Shown here: positions 17,414 through 29,430 of the stretch, in pieces | How the letters are laid out: every line of letters begins with the position of its first letter | How positions within the stretch are numbered: the stretch's first letter is position 1 | Source: Symbiodinium natans | Lineage: Eukaryota > Sar > Dinophyceae > Suessiales > Symbiodiniaceae | Direction of reading: 5' to 3' | Assembly: GCA_905221605.1 (NCBI GenBank) | Contig: CAJNDS010000591.1 | Coordinates: forward strand, 1 to 64,000 | Length of the DNA stretch: 64,000 nucleotides | The notes under the pieces: generated by a model | What the model saw: the letters and a program-made list of their open reading frames with translations, nothing else | What the model was told of the DNA's origin: nothing | The model's database searches: none | Made by a program: the position numbers and the translations under genes

Positions 17414-17949
17414 AAGCTACGAATTCCATCTCAATTTTGTTCTACAAAGGAGGTAAAGCAAAAGAACAATGCAACTGCTTTGGTCTACACCTCGGGGACT
17501 TCAGATCACTTCCGAACAGCAAAACAGCGAAGCTTCAGAGTCCACTCTGCACTCCTACTCCGGCAACGAACGAAAGTGGCAGGGACACGGAGTGAGTTGC
17601 AACAAGACAGAACCTCAGAGTTCTGACACGCACTTCTTCACTACTGCTCTCAAGCAGTTCCATGCCTCAAAACTCATCCTAGGCCATGCCAACAAGACAA
17701 GACATGTGTCGCAGTCAACCCAAACATGCTTTAGGGACTTTAGGCAAACCAAACATGCTCATGCCAAGTCATGCAGCAGAAAAACTCTTATGCTTCTCTC
17801 TGTCTGGTCAAACACCACATGGCTGGGCAAACACTACAGGTGAATTTACACCACTTTCGTTGAAAAATTTTTGTTTGCGTCCATTTTACCTGCATGTAGG
17901 ACCAAAATGATTTGTTTTAAACCAACCATCCACAGAATGCATTCTAGAT
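17414..17949. other. 5' flank of the Copia element, no gene seen
   Basis: This AC-rich stretch has many catgcc and accaaacatgc motifs. The 5' LTR and primer-binding site should lie here, but I see no tRNA-like complement and no match to the other end beyond about 14 bp at 17840. Confidence 0.5.
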
Positions 17950-18437
17950 TTTTGAGACGCCGCGTTTCTTGCAATGTTTTTTTAAAAATTTTCAAAATTT
18001 CAATTTTTGATCCAAACCAAGCCGGGTTGGCTTAGTTGCAAAAAGTTAGTAAGGCTCATTTTGTTTTTTCAGATCATTTGTTGACAATGTTTCTTAAACA
18101 AGGAAAAATTTGGAAAAAAAAAAAAAGAACACATCCATTGATGTTTTTTAGAATTGTGCTCAAGCGATTTTGTTTCTGAACCAAGGCATTGCAAAATCAG
18201 TATTCACACTGCAGACTTTGAATGCTTGAAAACCAGTGTTTCCTGTTTAAATGTTTTTTTCATTTTTGGAAATTTTAAAAACAATCTGCTTTGACCAAGG
18301 CAACTTTGAAACCAGTGTTTTCTGGTTTTAAATGTTTTATGTTTAAATTACAAAAATAATTTGCTTAACATCTCAATTTGCTCAAGTATGGTGTTGCCTT
18401 GCATGTGTCAAGCCAGACAGCTGAAAAACACAGCCAA
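17950..18437. repeat. AT-rich direct repeat, copy 1
   Basis: Begins gacgccgcgtttctt. It contains agccgggttggcttag, gttgacaatgtttct and aacaaggaaaaatt, and ends with gtcaagccagacagctg and aaaaacacag. The same ordered blocks recur at 18724-19093. Long A and T runs; no coding potential. Confidence 0.75.
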
Positions 18438-18723
18438 AGTTTTTTTTGAGGTCATGTTTCTTTGCTGGTAGCTTTGTTCAGCCTTTGCAACAGGAAAATT
18501 GTCAAGCAGCAGAAAAAAAAATAGGCGAAGTTTGAAGTCTTGGTGACTCATAACTCATAACTCATGACTCCCATGTCTTTGCACTTTCGTTTAATGTTGG
18601 TTTGATGGTAGGTGCGCCGTCTCATCCCTCTTTGAATCTCATTGCTCTAGCTTACTGGGGCGCTGTTGCGTCGAAGAAGCAGTGGAGGAAAAAAAAAATG
18701 ACTCATAACTTCCACAAAATACT
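18438..18723. other. AT-rich spacer between the two direct repeats
   Basis: No gene seen. Contains the short tandem tgactcataactcataactcatgactc near 18543. Confidence 0.5.
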
Positions 18724-19093
18724 TGAACGCCGCGTTTTTCGAATGTTTTTTCAGATTTTCAATAATATGTTAAATTTTAACCCATAGCAAGCCGGTTGGC
18801 TTAGTTTCAAAAAGTTAGTATGGATCATCTTGTTCATTTCGTTGACAATGTTTCTCAAACAAGGAAAAATTAAACAAAAATTGACGTTTTTATTTTATTT
18901 TGTTTTTCAGGCAAGTTTGTTCAGAGCGTCTGTTTCTAAACCTTCGAAACAAGTTTTTTTCTGTGTTTTAAACGTTTTTTCATGTTTGAAATTTTAAAAA
19001 CAATTTGATTGAAAAAACGTAGCAATCTCCAATTTGCATCTCAAGTATGGTGTGGCCTGCATGTGTCAAGCCAGGACAGCTGAAAAACACAGA
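18724..19093. repeat. AT-rich direct repeat, copy 2
   Basis: Shorter copy of 17950-18437 with the same block order (gaacgccgcgttttt, agccggttggcttag, gttgacaatgtttct, gtcaagccaggacagctg). Internal deletions account for the length difference. Confidence 0.75.
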
Positions 19094-19524
19094 CCGTAGG
19101 TAATGGGCCCTCTGATTTGATGCCAAGCAGAGAGTGCTTCGCACCTCCATTTTGCCGTCAGGCAAAAAACCCAAGTGCTGCTCCACAACACACGTCTGTT
19201 CGCTCTGGCAAAGACCAGGTCGCTTTAAAAGTCTGCCGCTCCAGAGGCCTCAAGCTGCAGGCCCCTTTGTCGGTGTTTTCTGCATGGGAGGCGCCCTTAA
19301 GAAGTTGACCGCTCCACGTTTTCTGCTGTTGCGCATCACCTTATTATAAGACAGGTTGTTCTGGGTTCGGTGTTGCTTGGTCCCACGATTTCCGCAAAAC
19401 TTGAAAAGCATCTGCAAACGAAAACCAATGCAAAAACGCACTTGCTCATGAAGCTCTGGCTTTAACCTTCTTAGAGCAGGTCCAGCCCTTCAGAAGCAAG
19501 CAATCGAGGCTAACTCTAAAGTTG
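19094..19524. other. No gene seen
   Basis: Mixed composition with open frames up to about 70 codons that I do not recognise. Nothing repeated or coding can be supported. Confidence 0.4.
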
Positions 19525-20010
19525 TTCTGTGAAAAGTCAGTGTGATTGTTTTTTTTTTTATTCAATGTTAGCAAGAACTGCAAAAACAATTTTGTTTTTT
19601 GAACTTTGGAGAAATTGAGAAAACACTGGAAAGAAGCCAGAGTCGTGAAACTTGGACAATTTTGAATTTGATTCATGCACAGCAAACACTTTTTTTCAGT
19701 TCAAATTTGCCTTCGCCCGTCTCAAGAATTTTCTCTTGTTTTGTCAAAATTTTCTTTGTTTTTTGTCGGAATGATCTCTCAGTTAACTTGCAAGCTTTAG
19801 AGAGAGAGTTTTGAGAAACCGACCTAAACCAAAAACACAAACAGATTGTTCAGAAAAGTGTTTTTGGAAGTCCTGTCAGCACAGTAAGCTGTCAGAAAGA
19901 CAGTGAAAAAAATTGCAATCGGAACAGAAAGACATTGTAAGAATGTGCATTTTTGTGGTTTCGGTTGTTTTTCTGAGTGTGCATGTGCAAGAGTGTGTGG
20001 ATGTGTGTGT
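19525..20010. repeat. Composite repeat block A, left copy
   Basis: The part from gtcagtgtgattgttttt to gatctctc (19531-19780) recurs in direct orientation at 21664-21900. The part at about 19870-20000 (agctgtcagaaagacagtg, gaatgtgcat) recurs inverted at about 21970-22110. No protein. Confidence 0.7.
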
Positions 20011-20600
20011 GTGTGTGAGCATGTGTGGTTGCAAAGTGGGTTGGTTTGCGGGTGCATGTCTTTGGCTTCAGTGTGCAAGGAAAGTGGGTAAAGGGTGGTA
20101 AGGCATGGAGTCTCAGAAATGACACCAAACAAAAAAAACAGTAACCTTGCAGTGGTGTCTGTGTTTACCTCTTTTTTCATTGTGAATCGGTGTGGCGTGT
20201 TGTGGCTTCGGCGTTTTGGCAGAGAGTCGTGTGTGTCATGGAGTGGTGTGTGTCATTATGTGGGTGCAAAGTGGCTTCAGTGGGTAGTGTGCGTTTGTGT
20301 GTGTCGGCTGGGTTCTGCTGGCTGTTCAAGTGTGGAAGTGTGCGGGTGGTGAAAGGTGTGTGGATTTGGAGACACAAAAAGAGGGCAAGAAATCAACCCC
20401 AAAAGGTAGGGAAGCCGAAGTGACCTCCACAGTGCGAGAAAGATCGCACGCGAACAATGCAAGACTGCTTTGTCTTGAATGCCAGCTAAAGACAAGTTCA
20501 GCAAGCCACGCGTATCGACGGCTTTTTTTGTTTTCTTGAGTGTTGATGCAAACAGTATCGAATAGAAAAAATCTTGTTTGTTTGTAAGTTGATTTCAATT
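20011..20600. repeat. Large imperfect palindrome, left arm
   Basis: Reverse complement of 20936-21480. Examples: gtttgcgggtgcatgtc at about 20046 against gacatgcacccgcaaac at about 21432; ggagacacaaaaagaggg at 20368 against 21139-21156; tcttgagtgttgatgcaaac at 20534 against its complement at about 20982. The arm is rich in GT repeats (tgtgtgtgtg near 20001). Confidence 0.8.
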
Positions 20601-20935
20601 ATTATTGAACTCAATAGGTTCCAAAAGCAGCTCAATTCTGGGCACCGAAAACGGGCCCTAGATTTTGGATTTCCCGTGTGGAACATACAAGGCCACCCAG
20701 GTTGGAGCTTCAAATTGGAACCCAAGTTTAGGAGCCATTTTTGGGCCCAGTTGCGGCGTTTTTTTCACACACGGGAAGCCAGATCTGGCTTTCACAGCTC
20801 CTCGTTGCGAGTAAAGCAAATAAGCCTCTCAGTCGGTTCCAGTCTAAGTCTTGTGTCGGTCTTCCCCTAAAATTAGAACAGCAGGCAGCAAGGCGGCAAA
20901 GTGTGAACTTGTTTGGAACCGGAACTTTCTCTAAC
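20601..20935. other. Palindrome centre (unpaired about 335 bp)
   Basis: The loop of the 20011-21480 palindrome. It holds a small perfect palindrome, gccagatctggc, near 20781. No gene. Confidence 0.6.
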
Positions 20936-21480
20936 AGTGAAATCAACTTACAGACAACAAGATTTTTTGGATTCGATACTGTTTGCATCAACACTCAAGA
21001 AAACAAAAAACGCCGTCGATACGCGTGTTCTTGGCTTTCTAAACTTGCAAGACAAAGCAGTCTTGCTTGTTCGCGTGCGATCTTTCTCGCACTGTGGAGG
21101 TCACTTCGGCTTCCCTACCTTTTGGGGTTGATTTCTTGCCCTCTTTTTGTGTCTCCAAATCCACACACCTTTCACCACCCGCACACTTCCACACTTGAAC
21201 AGCCAGCAGAACCCAGCCGACATACACGCAAACACACACCACTTTGCACCTACAGAATGACACACACCCACCGAAAACCACAACACACCACACCATTCAC
21301 AATGAAAACCGAGGTAAACACACACAGACACCACTGCAAGGTCACTGTTTCTTGATTTGGTGTTACTTCTGACTCCATGCCTGACCACCCTTAACCCACA
21401 CTGACACTTTCCTTGCACACTGAAGCCAAAGACATGCACCCGCAAACCAACCCACTTTGCAGCCACAAATGCACACACAC
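20936..21480. repeat. Large imperfect palindrome, right arm
   Basis: Inverted partner of 20011-20600. Arm symmetry drifts by about 10-40 bp through small indels. Together with the outer blocks this resembles a fold-back element or nested insertion. Confidence 0.8.
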
Positions 21481-21654
21481 ACACATCCAGAAAGCAGAGT
21501 TTCTTCTACTCAATCTTCTGTCAAATTTCAGTGTACCTTGAATTTCTGTTTGGCCATTTTGGAAAATCAAAGACAAGAGAACCAATCGAAGCTTTGTCAA
21601 AAAAGTCAAATGGAATGGAAATCGAGGCTGGGCGACTCTCAAGTCGTTCTGGCC

Positions 21655-22115
21655 ATGATGAGAGGTCAGTGTGATTGTTTTTTTTTTTTTCAATGTTGCT
21701 CTTTTTGAACCTTTGGAGAAATCGAGAAAACACTGGAAAGAAGCCAGAATCGTAAAACTTAGACAATTTCTTCAGATTCAGCAGCAGATTCATGCGCAGC
21801 AACATTTTTTTTTCTGTTCAAATTGCCTTCGCCCGTCTGAACAGAATTTTTCTCTTGCTTTTGTTCAATGTTTTCTTTGTTTTTGTCGGGGTGATCTCTC
21901 GCTTGAGTCGCAAGCTCTTTAGAGAGAGAGAGTTCCGAGAACCGCCCTGAACCATCGTTCAGCAAGTGTTTTGGTAGTGCTGTCACCCACAACACTCTTG
22001 CATGTGCACACGTAGAAAACAGCCGAAACCACAACATGCACATTCTCATGGTATCTTTAAGGTCCGATTGCGAATTTTTCACTGTCTTTCTGGTCAATCG
22101 ACAGCTTACCGAGCT
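21655..22115. repeat. Composite repeat block A, right copy
   Basis: First part direct (21664-21900), second part inverted (about 21970-22110) relative to 19525-20010. The arrangement cannot come from one simple duplication. Confidence 0.7.
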
Positions 22116-22984
22116 TGCCTTCAATTCTTTGTCTTTCGTTTTTGGTTGCGTGTTGCATTCCCTGGATCCAGCACCATTCAACGAATTTTCAAAATTTCTG
22201 AAGTCTCCCAAAATGTTGAAAAACCCCTCAAAATCAACACTTGATCAATTAAATTTGTTGAATTTACTCTGGTGTTTCGCTCGCTTCGCTCGCACTTATT
22301 CACATTCTGGGAATACACTTTGCAATTTTCAAGTGGTTTGGCTTGGGCGTCGCGCGCAACCTTAACGAATCAACACCACGGTTGAACTCGTCTCGTCCTG
22401 CAGTTGATTTCTGTCCAAACGGCACTGTCAGAGGCTTTTAACAACACTTGTTTCAAAGCATTGAACTTTTCCAAGCAAGCTGCGCAGTTTCCACCGAGCC
22501 ATTTAAAAAAAACATGTGGAAGCTCCAGTGACCTCCACAGTATGTGGCTAGAACATCCCCTTAGTGTTGAAGTGCCGGGCTATGCTTGGACTTCGGATCT
22601 TTGACACGAGCCCTCAGCAAAATGCGGGGTGGAAGATGCTGATACATGATGTTTGTCATGTTTTAGATCAGCTTGTGCAGTTGTTTTGCTTCGGAGTGAT
22701 TGGGAATCGTTGTGATCCCAGCCTCTGTGATTTCGTCTTTTTGCCCAATACGCTATGTTGAGTGAGTGTGCAGTGAGGAGGGACTCTGTTCTGAAGGAAG
22801 CATCACGATTGAATTCGTTTGTAGTTTTGCGCACTTGGTGAACTTTGGCTCAAGACTGAGAAAAAGGACGAGTGCCTGTGCTTGGTTTTGGACGGAAAGG
22901 GTTTGCACTTTCTTGGGAAAAGGTAAGCGAGGGACCTTCGGTTTTTCAAACGTTTCTCAGGTTGATTTTAGTCGCAAAAGTTTG
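22116..22984. other. No gene seen; possible spliced-leader scrap
   Basis: No supported coding region. TTTGGCTCAAG at 22844-22854 equals the last 11 bases of the 22-nt dinoflagellate spliced leader (known from the literature), which could be a relic of a retroposed mRNA or chance. Confidence 0.35.
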
Positions 22985-23300
22985 TAAGGCTCTTGGTATG
23001 GTTGTTTTAGTTGTGGTTGTTGTTGTGGTTGGTTGGGATGTTGGGTTGTTGTTGGTTGTTGTGGTAGTGACGGTGGTGTTGTGGTTGTTTGTGGTTGTTG
23101 TTGTTGTCGTCAATTTTTAGAAGTGGTGTTGTCGGTCGTTGCCACAGCAGTTGCAATGGTTCCCCCGCAGTGGTCGTGTTGGCAGTAACCGAAGCAGTAG
23201 TTGTAGGAAGGGGCAGTGTTCGTCGCAGCAGATGGTAGTGGTGGTCGGAGTTGGTAGTTGTGCGAAGTTATCGTCGTTGTAAACGTGGAAGTGATAGTGT
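22985..23300. repeat. G/T-rich low-complexity stretch
   Basis: Irregular ggttgttgt and gtggttgt units dominate 22995-23110 and fade by about 23300. The valine-rich frame it produces is an artefact. Confidence 0.8.
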
Positions 23301-23379
23301 TGAGGTTTTACAATTCGGGGTGTGGGTGTTCCAAGTGAAAGGTTTTCCAGTAGCAAAGCACGGCCTAAATTTTAAATTT

Positions 23380-24140
23380 TTAAGAGAATAGCCAAGAGGG
23401 GAACTTACAGGCTAAATCCGAGCATACCAGTGCAGCAAAGCAGTTGGTGTGAAGGCTAGAGGTCTCTACAACTGCTCTGCGCAGCTGGTGTAGGGTGCTG
23501 ACGAAGGAAGATTCCTGACATGATCGATGCGGAAACACAAAGAGGTCAAAAGAAGGAAAGTGGAGGCCAGAACTCGAATGCAACTCTCCCGCTGCCCCAG
23601 TCTCTAGCGATCCCACCCTGCAAAAGGAACGTTGGCCAGCAAATGCAAGCTTATTTGAATCGGAAGCAAGAAGGACGCCTGACGACAAGGCACTCGGGCC
23701 TGCGCTGCGACAGGGAAAGTTTGGACTGGGGGTTGGCTCCCTGGAGATGGCGTGCTGGCATCCTGGCTTGTCTTAAGGTTGAAAGATGCATGCAGCAGCG
23801 GCAGTTGTGGAGACCTTACACTTGCCACTCGGTTGGTTGTAGACCGTCCAAGCAACCCGGGCGTCTCCCAATTGCTTTGCTGCACTTTCAGGGAATCTCG
23901 TGCGTGGCCCCCAGAATGCTTACGGATCTTTCGTGCGTGTCGTGCTCGAGCACTGTGGGTCGGGATTAGGGCCCAGCTGTGTGCAGCTTTGTGCGTTGCG
24001 CACTGTTGCTTGGGCTCATTATTTAGAGTTGCGTTCGAGTTCTGCCAGTCTACGTCAGCACCCTACGCCAGCTGCGCAGGGCAGTTGTGGAGACCTTTAA
24101 CCTTCACACTTGCCACTTGGTTGGTTGCAGACCGTCCAAG
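23380..24140. repeat. Small direct and inverted duplications
   Basis: gttgtggagacctt with gttggttgtagaccgtccaa at 23803-23860 recurs at 24082-24145. The block ggtctctacaactgctctg at 23461-23503 is inverted at about 24052-24096. No gene supported. Confidence 0.65.
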
Positions 24141-24734
24141 CAACCCAAGACCAATCGTCTCGAAAAACGAAGTTCCTTGCGAATGGTACGTCATTTACGA
24201 ACAACGTAGCACTGAACCGCAGTCATACAAGCAAGGCGTCCAGGGAATCATCCAAAACGACAGACACACCTTAACGACAAAGAAGCGTGCCCTCACGGCG
24301 CGATATCACGGTCCTTCCATTTAGCATAAGCGATGTGTCCCTGAACATCCCCGCAAGAAGCCCGGCATCCTGTTTTAACTCGCTTGGCTGGTCAGCGACA
24401 TCCTGGCGCCAGCACAGATCCTGAAGATAAAAGCAGTCTCGCGGAGTTCACGGGCTACGGACAACCGCGGACATTGTTGGGTCCAAGGCTGATGTTCTAC
24501 ACAACGCAAGACCCAGCCGTCATCGTCGTGAAAGCAAAGGAAAGACCCCCTATGCAAGGCCTCCAGACGGGCGAAAACAGCGCTGGGCACCTGCGTCCGG
24601 GAATCTGAAAATCTGAACATACTGCACACTTGCCACATGTCGCTCTCCCCTCCTCACTGTTCTCTCCTCTCTTTTCCTTTCATATATCTTCATATCTTTC
24701 CTCGCTATAATTTGACTCCCCCCGATTGTCCGCG
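24141..24734. other. No gene seen
   Basis: Single-copy-looking sequence with no recognisable frame. It leads into the minisatellite on its right. Confidence 0.4.
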
Positions 24735-25740
24735 ACTGTTGTTGACGCTTTTGAGACGCGACGACAAGAGACGAGTCCAAAAGTAACGACAGTTCTGTGT
24801 TTCGCGTCCACGACCCCTCCGAACCTTGTGACTGTTGACACTTTTGAGACGACAATAGACGAATCCAAAAGTGACGTCAGTTCTGCGTTTCGCGACCACG
24901 ACCCCCCGATCCCCGTGACTGTTGACGCTTTTGGGGCGCGATGACAGCTGAGGAGTCGAAACGTGACGACAGTTCTGCGATACGCGACCACGACCCCGTC
25001 CGCGTGACTGTTGACGCTTTTGGGACGCGACGACAGCAGAGGAGTCGAAAAGTGACGACAGTTCTGCGTTTCGCGACCACGACCCACGACAGCAGAGGAG
25101 TCGAAAACTGACGACAGTTCTGCGTTTCGCGATCACGACCCCCCCGATCCCTGTGACTGTTGACACTTTTGGGACGCGACGACAGCAGAGGAGTCTAAAA
25201 GTGACGACAGTTCTGCGTTTCGCGACTACGACCCCCCCGATCCCTGTGACTGTTGACACTGTGGGACGCTACGACAGCAGAGGAGTCGAAACGTGACGAA
25301 TGTGACGACAGTTCTGCGTTTCGCGACCACGACACCCCCGATCCCCGTGACTGTTGACACTTGTGGACGCGACGACAGCAGAGGAGTCGAAACGTGACGA
25401 ATGTGACGACAGTTCTGCGTTTCGCGACCACGACCCCCCCGATCCCTGTGACTGTTGACACTTTTGGGACGTGACGACGACAGTTCTGCGTTTCGCGACC
25501 ACGACCACCCCGATCCCCGTGACTGTTGCACTCGACAATGCCAGACGAGTCGAAAAGTGACGACAGTTCTGCGTTTCGCGACCACGACCTCCCCGATCCC
25601 CGTGACTGTTGCACCCAGACGAGTCGAAAAGTGACGACAGTTCTGCGTTTCGCGACCACGACCTCCCCGATCCCGTGTCTGTACACACGTTTGCAAGGCC
25701 AAACGTAAAAAGTGACGACAGTTCTACGTTTCGCGACGAT
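24735..25740. repeat. Minisatellite, about 12 units of 70-107 bp
   Basis: Each unit contains gacgacagttctgcgtttcg, a C-run, gatccccgtgactgttgac and gacgcgacgacag. The gacagttctg block recurs at about 24787, 24877, 24967, 25045, 25112, 25204, 25300, 25407, 25478, 25561, 25637 and 25715. Unit length varies through internal deletions. Open frames on the minus strand (RGRETQNCRH) are translations of the repeat. Confidence 0.9.
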
Positions 25741-25754
25741 TTGGGTCTTTCGGG

Positions 25755-25866
25755 CATGCCCGACCCTTGCGAAGGCTTGCGGACGCTTGCGGACGGTTGC
25801 GGAACGCTTGCGAACGCTTGCGAACGCTTGGGAACACTTGCGAACGCTTGCGAACGCTTGCGTCCA
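25755..25866. repeat. Short tandem repeat, ttgcgaacgc decamer
   Basis: About eleven imperfect 10-bp units (ttgcgaacgc, ttgcggacgc) directly abut the minisatellite. Confidence 0.8.
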
Positions 25867-26246
25867 CAAACGCAACGATTTTTGGTCGCCTCCGGGACCT
25901 CTGGACCCCAACCTTGAAACGGGAATTCTTCTGCCACACATTCGGGAAGTCACCATTTTTACATATGAATGCCTCTATTTAAAACTGAAGGCCCCCTCGG
26001 AGTTAAAATATTTACATCAGTTATTTCTCTTTGCGGCAGGGGACCAGGACCCCCTTTCAGCATTTAAATTATGCAAAGTATTGAAATTATTTCGCTGTAT
26101 TTGAGTCCGAGTCCTTCCCCGAACTAAGTAATTTAAATATGAAGGCTCCTCTATTTCTGAAGAGATGTTGAATTATTTAATTTTCCATCCCGAAATAAAT
26201 AGTCTCTAGGTATGAATGCCCCGATTTGAATAGCAGGTTTTTCAGG
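25867..26246. other. No gene seen
   Basis: AT-rich, with repeated atttaaat-like words and no coding frame of note. Confidence 0.4.
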
Positions 26247-26520
26247 CTACCATCTGAGTTGATGTGTGAAATGGAGAGGCAAATCTGCGAATTTGTGTGA
26301 ACTCGAGAAAACGCAAACTTCAAATCTGCGAATTTGCGTTTTCTCGAGGAAAAACAGATTCCAACCCTGGAAAAGTGTGTTTTCTCGAGGAGACGCAGAT
26401 TCGCAGATTTGCAGATTTGTTTCAGCCTACCATCTGAGTTGATGGGGTGTGGGGGTTGAAATCTGCCAATCTGCGACTCTGCGTTGTCTCGAGGAAACGC
26501 AGATTCGCAGATCTGCATGG
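26247..26520. repeat. Duplicated block with nested ctcgag palindromes
   Basis: ctaccatctgagttgatg occurs at about 26249 and 26428, each followed by aaatctgc and tctcgagg pieces. Complementary words such as gcaaatctgcg and cgcagattcgcag give several nested hairpins. Confidence 0.65.
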
Positions 26521-26587
26521 CGCCTTGAGTTTGACCCTACACTGTTCCCACTGCCCCATGCATCATGAGCAAAACGAACAGAAACTT

Positions 26588-26770
26588 ATATATAGCATTT
26601 ATGATATATAGTATATATATATATATATATGAATATTTTTAAGTAACATGCTGTCAGTTGCATCTGGACGTACTGCAGCTTGGTTTTCTTGGACGCTTTT
26701 TTTTTTTTTGGGGGGGGGCACCATATACATATTTGTATATATATATAGATATATATTTGCCCTTCGTCTG
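26588..26770. repeat. TA microsatellites and a T/G homopolymer run
   Basis: tatatata runs at 26605-26630 and 26735-26757. A T run followed by a G run lies at about 26697-26718. Confidence 0.8.
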
Positions 26771-29430
26771 ATGGCGGCGCAAGTGAAAATTCCAACCGAG
26801 CAACAGAGGCAAGCCGGCTAACGAGAAAAATCTTCAGGAAGTTGGCAAGGGCCACAAAGACGCGGCCAGGACGTGACCATTTCCCATGACAGCCATCCCA
26901 AGGATGCATCTGCCCACATGCGCGGGGCTCAGCCGCAGCCAGCTCGGCCCAAAGGATGGCCGAGCCCGGTGTGTGTGAGGCACGATCCTGGAGCATCGCT
27001 TGTGAAGCACGGATGCCTCCCGTGGGTCCGCGTGCATGTGGCCACAGCTCGGGAATCCTGCTGGACCTTCCCTCCCACGCTCCCGTGGCTTCTAGAACCA
27101 CAGACACAAGACACGAAGCGGGTGCCCTGGTCAGGCAGTGGATCTTGACTTCGCCATTGGTCCCGCTTCCGGCCGCTGGTGTGCCGTGATGGCAAGGTCA
27201 AGCCGCTGTTTTCAAGGTTCTTGGTAGGGTCTTTGTGAGCGGGGTTGTGTTTACGGGTTGGCAGCTGCATGGCGTTGACGTAATCGTGCGACGGCGAAGC
27301 GGAGTTTGGCCCAACACCATTCGGTAGAATTCGGCACTCATCTACGCGAAGTCCGAATACTTGCGACAGCACGGAAGATGATTTTCGGCGGTGCAGGCGT
27401 ATGTGTACACCTTGCCAACGTGGTGTGAAACCCGTTGCATGCAGTCAGCAGATCGCAGCATGGCCGCCAGGCTATCCATGCTTGCACGGGTCTGCAACGC
27501 TAGCTGAAACGGGCGTGTTACTTACGCTCAAGCGCGAGGGACGAGGCGACGGAAGACATGCCGTGACCCTCCCATCACGCCAGGAGGTCGCCCAACGGCG
27601 GCAGTGCTTTGGAGGACAAGCCAGCTCGCCAAGGCGCGGCGATGCCAGCTGGTCGTGATCGGCTGGAGGCGGGGACAGGTTCGGAGCTGAGGCCGTCCCG
27701 TGAGGCGCCGGCGCAGCGCGCCGCAGCGCGGCGTGCCACAGCGCGGCGTGCCGCAGCGCGGCGTGCCCACTTCCACTGCTGGACCGGCCTTCCCGTTGTC
27801 CGTTGCAATTGCGAGCGGCGCGGCATACCACAACACGCGTCCTTCGGAGAAGCTGGAGAGGCGTGTTGCGCAGAAACAGATACGTTTTGCATCGAACGAT
27901 AAGTCGGTGCTGTAGGTAGCAACATTCCAAACCCGCACAGACATTAAATCCTGGAGCAAGTTTGGGAAATTGCGGAATGTGCCCGTGCGATCATGATTTG
28001 GCGGCGTGTGTGCGCAACGGTGCGTTTGCGGATCTTTCAGTGCCCGCTACGACTACGAATTCCGAAGGAGCCTGGAGCGTAAAGCCAATGCCAGAATGCA
28101 ATGCATGGCCTGCCGATCGGGGTAGCTAGCCGTTAGCCACCACCTGGACCCGGAAACAAGCAACAGGCCCCGCACGAATTATCCAGAAACCAACCACAAG
28201 AGCTCTCACTTGTCATAGCTTTGGTTTAGCTGGCTTTCATCCGATTTCGCCTCGTGTTTACACAACCGGAGTGCCGTGCGCCTGTGTGCTTATGCGCCAT
28301 ACCATGAATCTCTTTCTACTTGCACGTCAAAAAATCAACCAAGAGACGAGACGTCGAATCGACGTCGAACGGACTGCGCGACCCGTCATGGCGACCGCCC
28401 ATGCCCAAAGTGCCGTCACATGTGACAGCGCGACAACTGTGTCCTGCCTTTCGAGCTAGGCATAGCTAGGCCCGAACGATAGACAACTGTCCGCCCAGCC
28501 CGGAATTGCCTTTCAGAACTGGAAAACGCACAACGTCAAATGCTCGCAGGTGCTCATAGCGGCAGCCTGGGCTTGTAGGCGGCAAACGCGAGTGGAAGCT
28601 CCCACGCTTGCACGTTCAACCCCGAACTGTTTCGCTTGCCCCGTCGCCTTCGCCTTTGATTTGCGCGTTCGCTGGAATCGCGTTCCCGCGCACGAATCAT
28701 CCCTGGCACACCCTAACTCGGAGGTCGGCCGTACTGTCGATGCGAAATGCGCGCCGATGGGCAGCAATCCTGGTTTTCGGCTGCGTGTGCGAAAGTCGCC
28801 ACCCTGCTGTCCAGACGCCCTCATACGCAGCGACGTCCTCTTTGCCGTCATGCCGCCGCTCGTTCCCCCCCCGCCCAGCACAACCCCCGTTGCGCTCAGC
28901 GCCACAAAAGCCCAGGTATGCAACAGCAGGTTGCTCAAGCAAGCGAGGTGGATGATCTTCGTGTGCCTCGCGGTCGTCCCACAGCACCCAGTCTGTTTTT
29001 GTGCTGTCGAAAACCTGACGGGCAGCACCAAAGTTTCGCACCATGGCTTCAGCATGCTTCAGTAATTTTTGCGACGTGTGCACGCTTTTGCGTAGTGACC
29101 AATGTGGATAGAGTGTACACATATGCGCTTACGACACCATCAGCCAGCTGTCCTGTCCAAGCTCCGCGAGGCCGTGCCGGCTCAAAAAAGTGTGGGGGCC
29201 CTCCTGCAGTCGCAACTAGGCATGGAAAAAATGACCTGCGCACGCTTGTGGGCGATACCGCGACGCCCTGCGTGCAACGGCGCGGCCACGGAGCGCCTGG
29301 ACGCGACCGGGCGGCCTCGTTGGGCATGTGTACACGGGGCCCACGCCCCGGTGAGCTTGGGCTTGGCGGGCGCTGGCGGGCGGCGACGTACTATTTTCGC
29401 ACTCCACACATCCGTCCAGGAACGCGAGCT
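26771..29430. other. GC-rich stretch with no supportable gene
   Basis: Several open frames of 90-270 codons overlap on both strands, as expected in GC-rich DNA, and none shows a domain I recognise. A 16-bp tandem (gcgcggcgtgccgcag-like, four units) lies at 27713-27772. It could include eroded upstream parts of the LINE remnant at 29430, but I cannot show that. Confidence 0.4.

Noticed and set aside
10549-17840. LTR pair of the Copia element
   Set aside because: Only a 14-bp match was found between the flanks, too little to call LTRs.
24735-25740. A CRISPR array or repeat protein in the minisatellite
   Set aside because: Units vary in length with no constant repeat and unique spacers, and open frames on the minus strand are only the repeat read through.
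28697-29122. A reverse-transcriptase fragment on the minus strand (FGAARQVFDSTKTDW)
   Set aside because: One KT-like word without neighbouring RT motifs is not enough.
26771-29430. Long GC-rich ORFs (for example 28747-29550)
   Set aside because: No domain and competing frames on both strands. Stop codons are simply rare in this composition.
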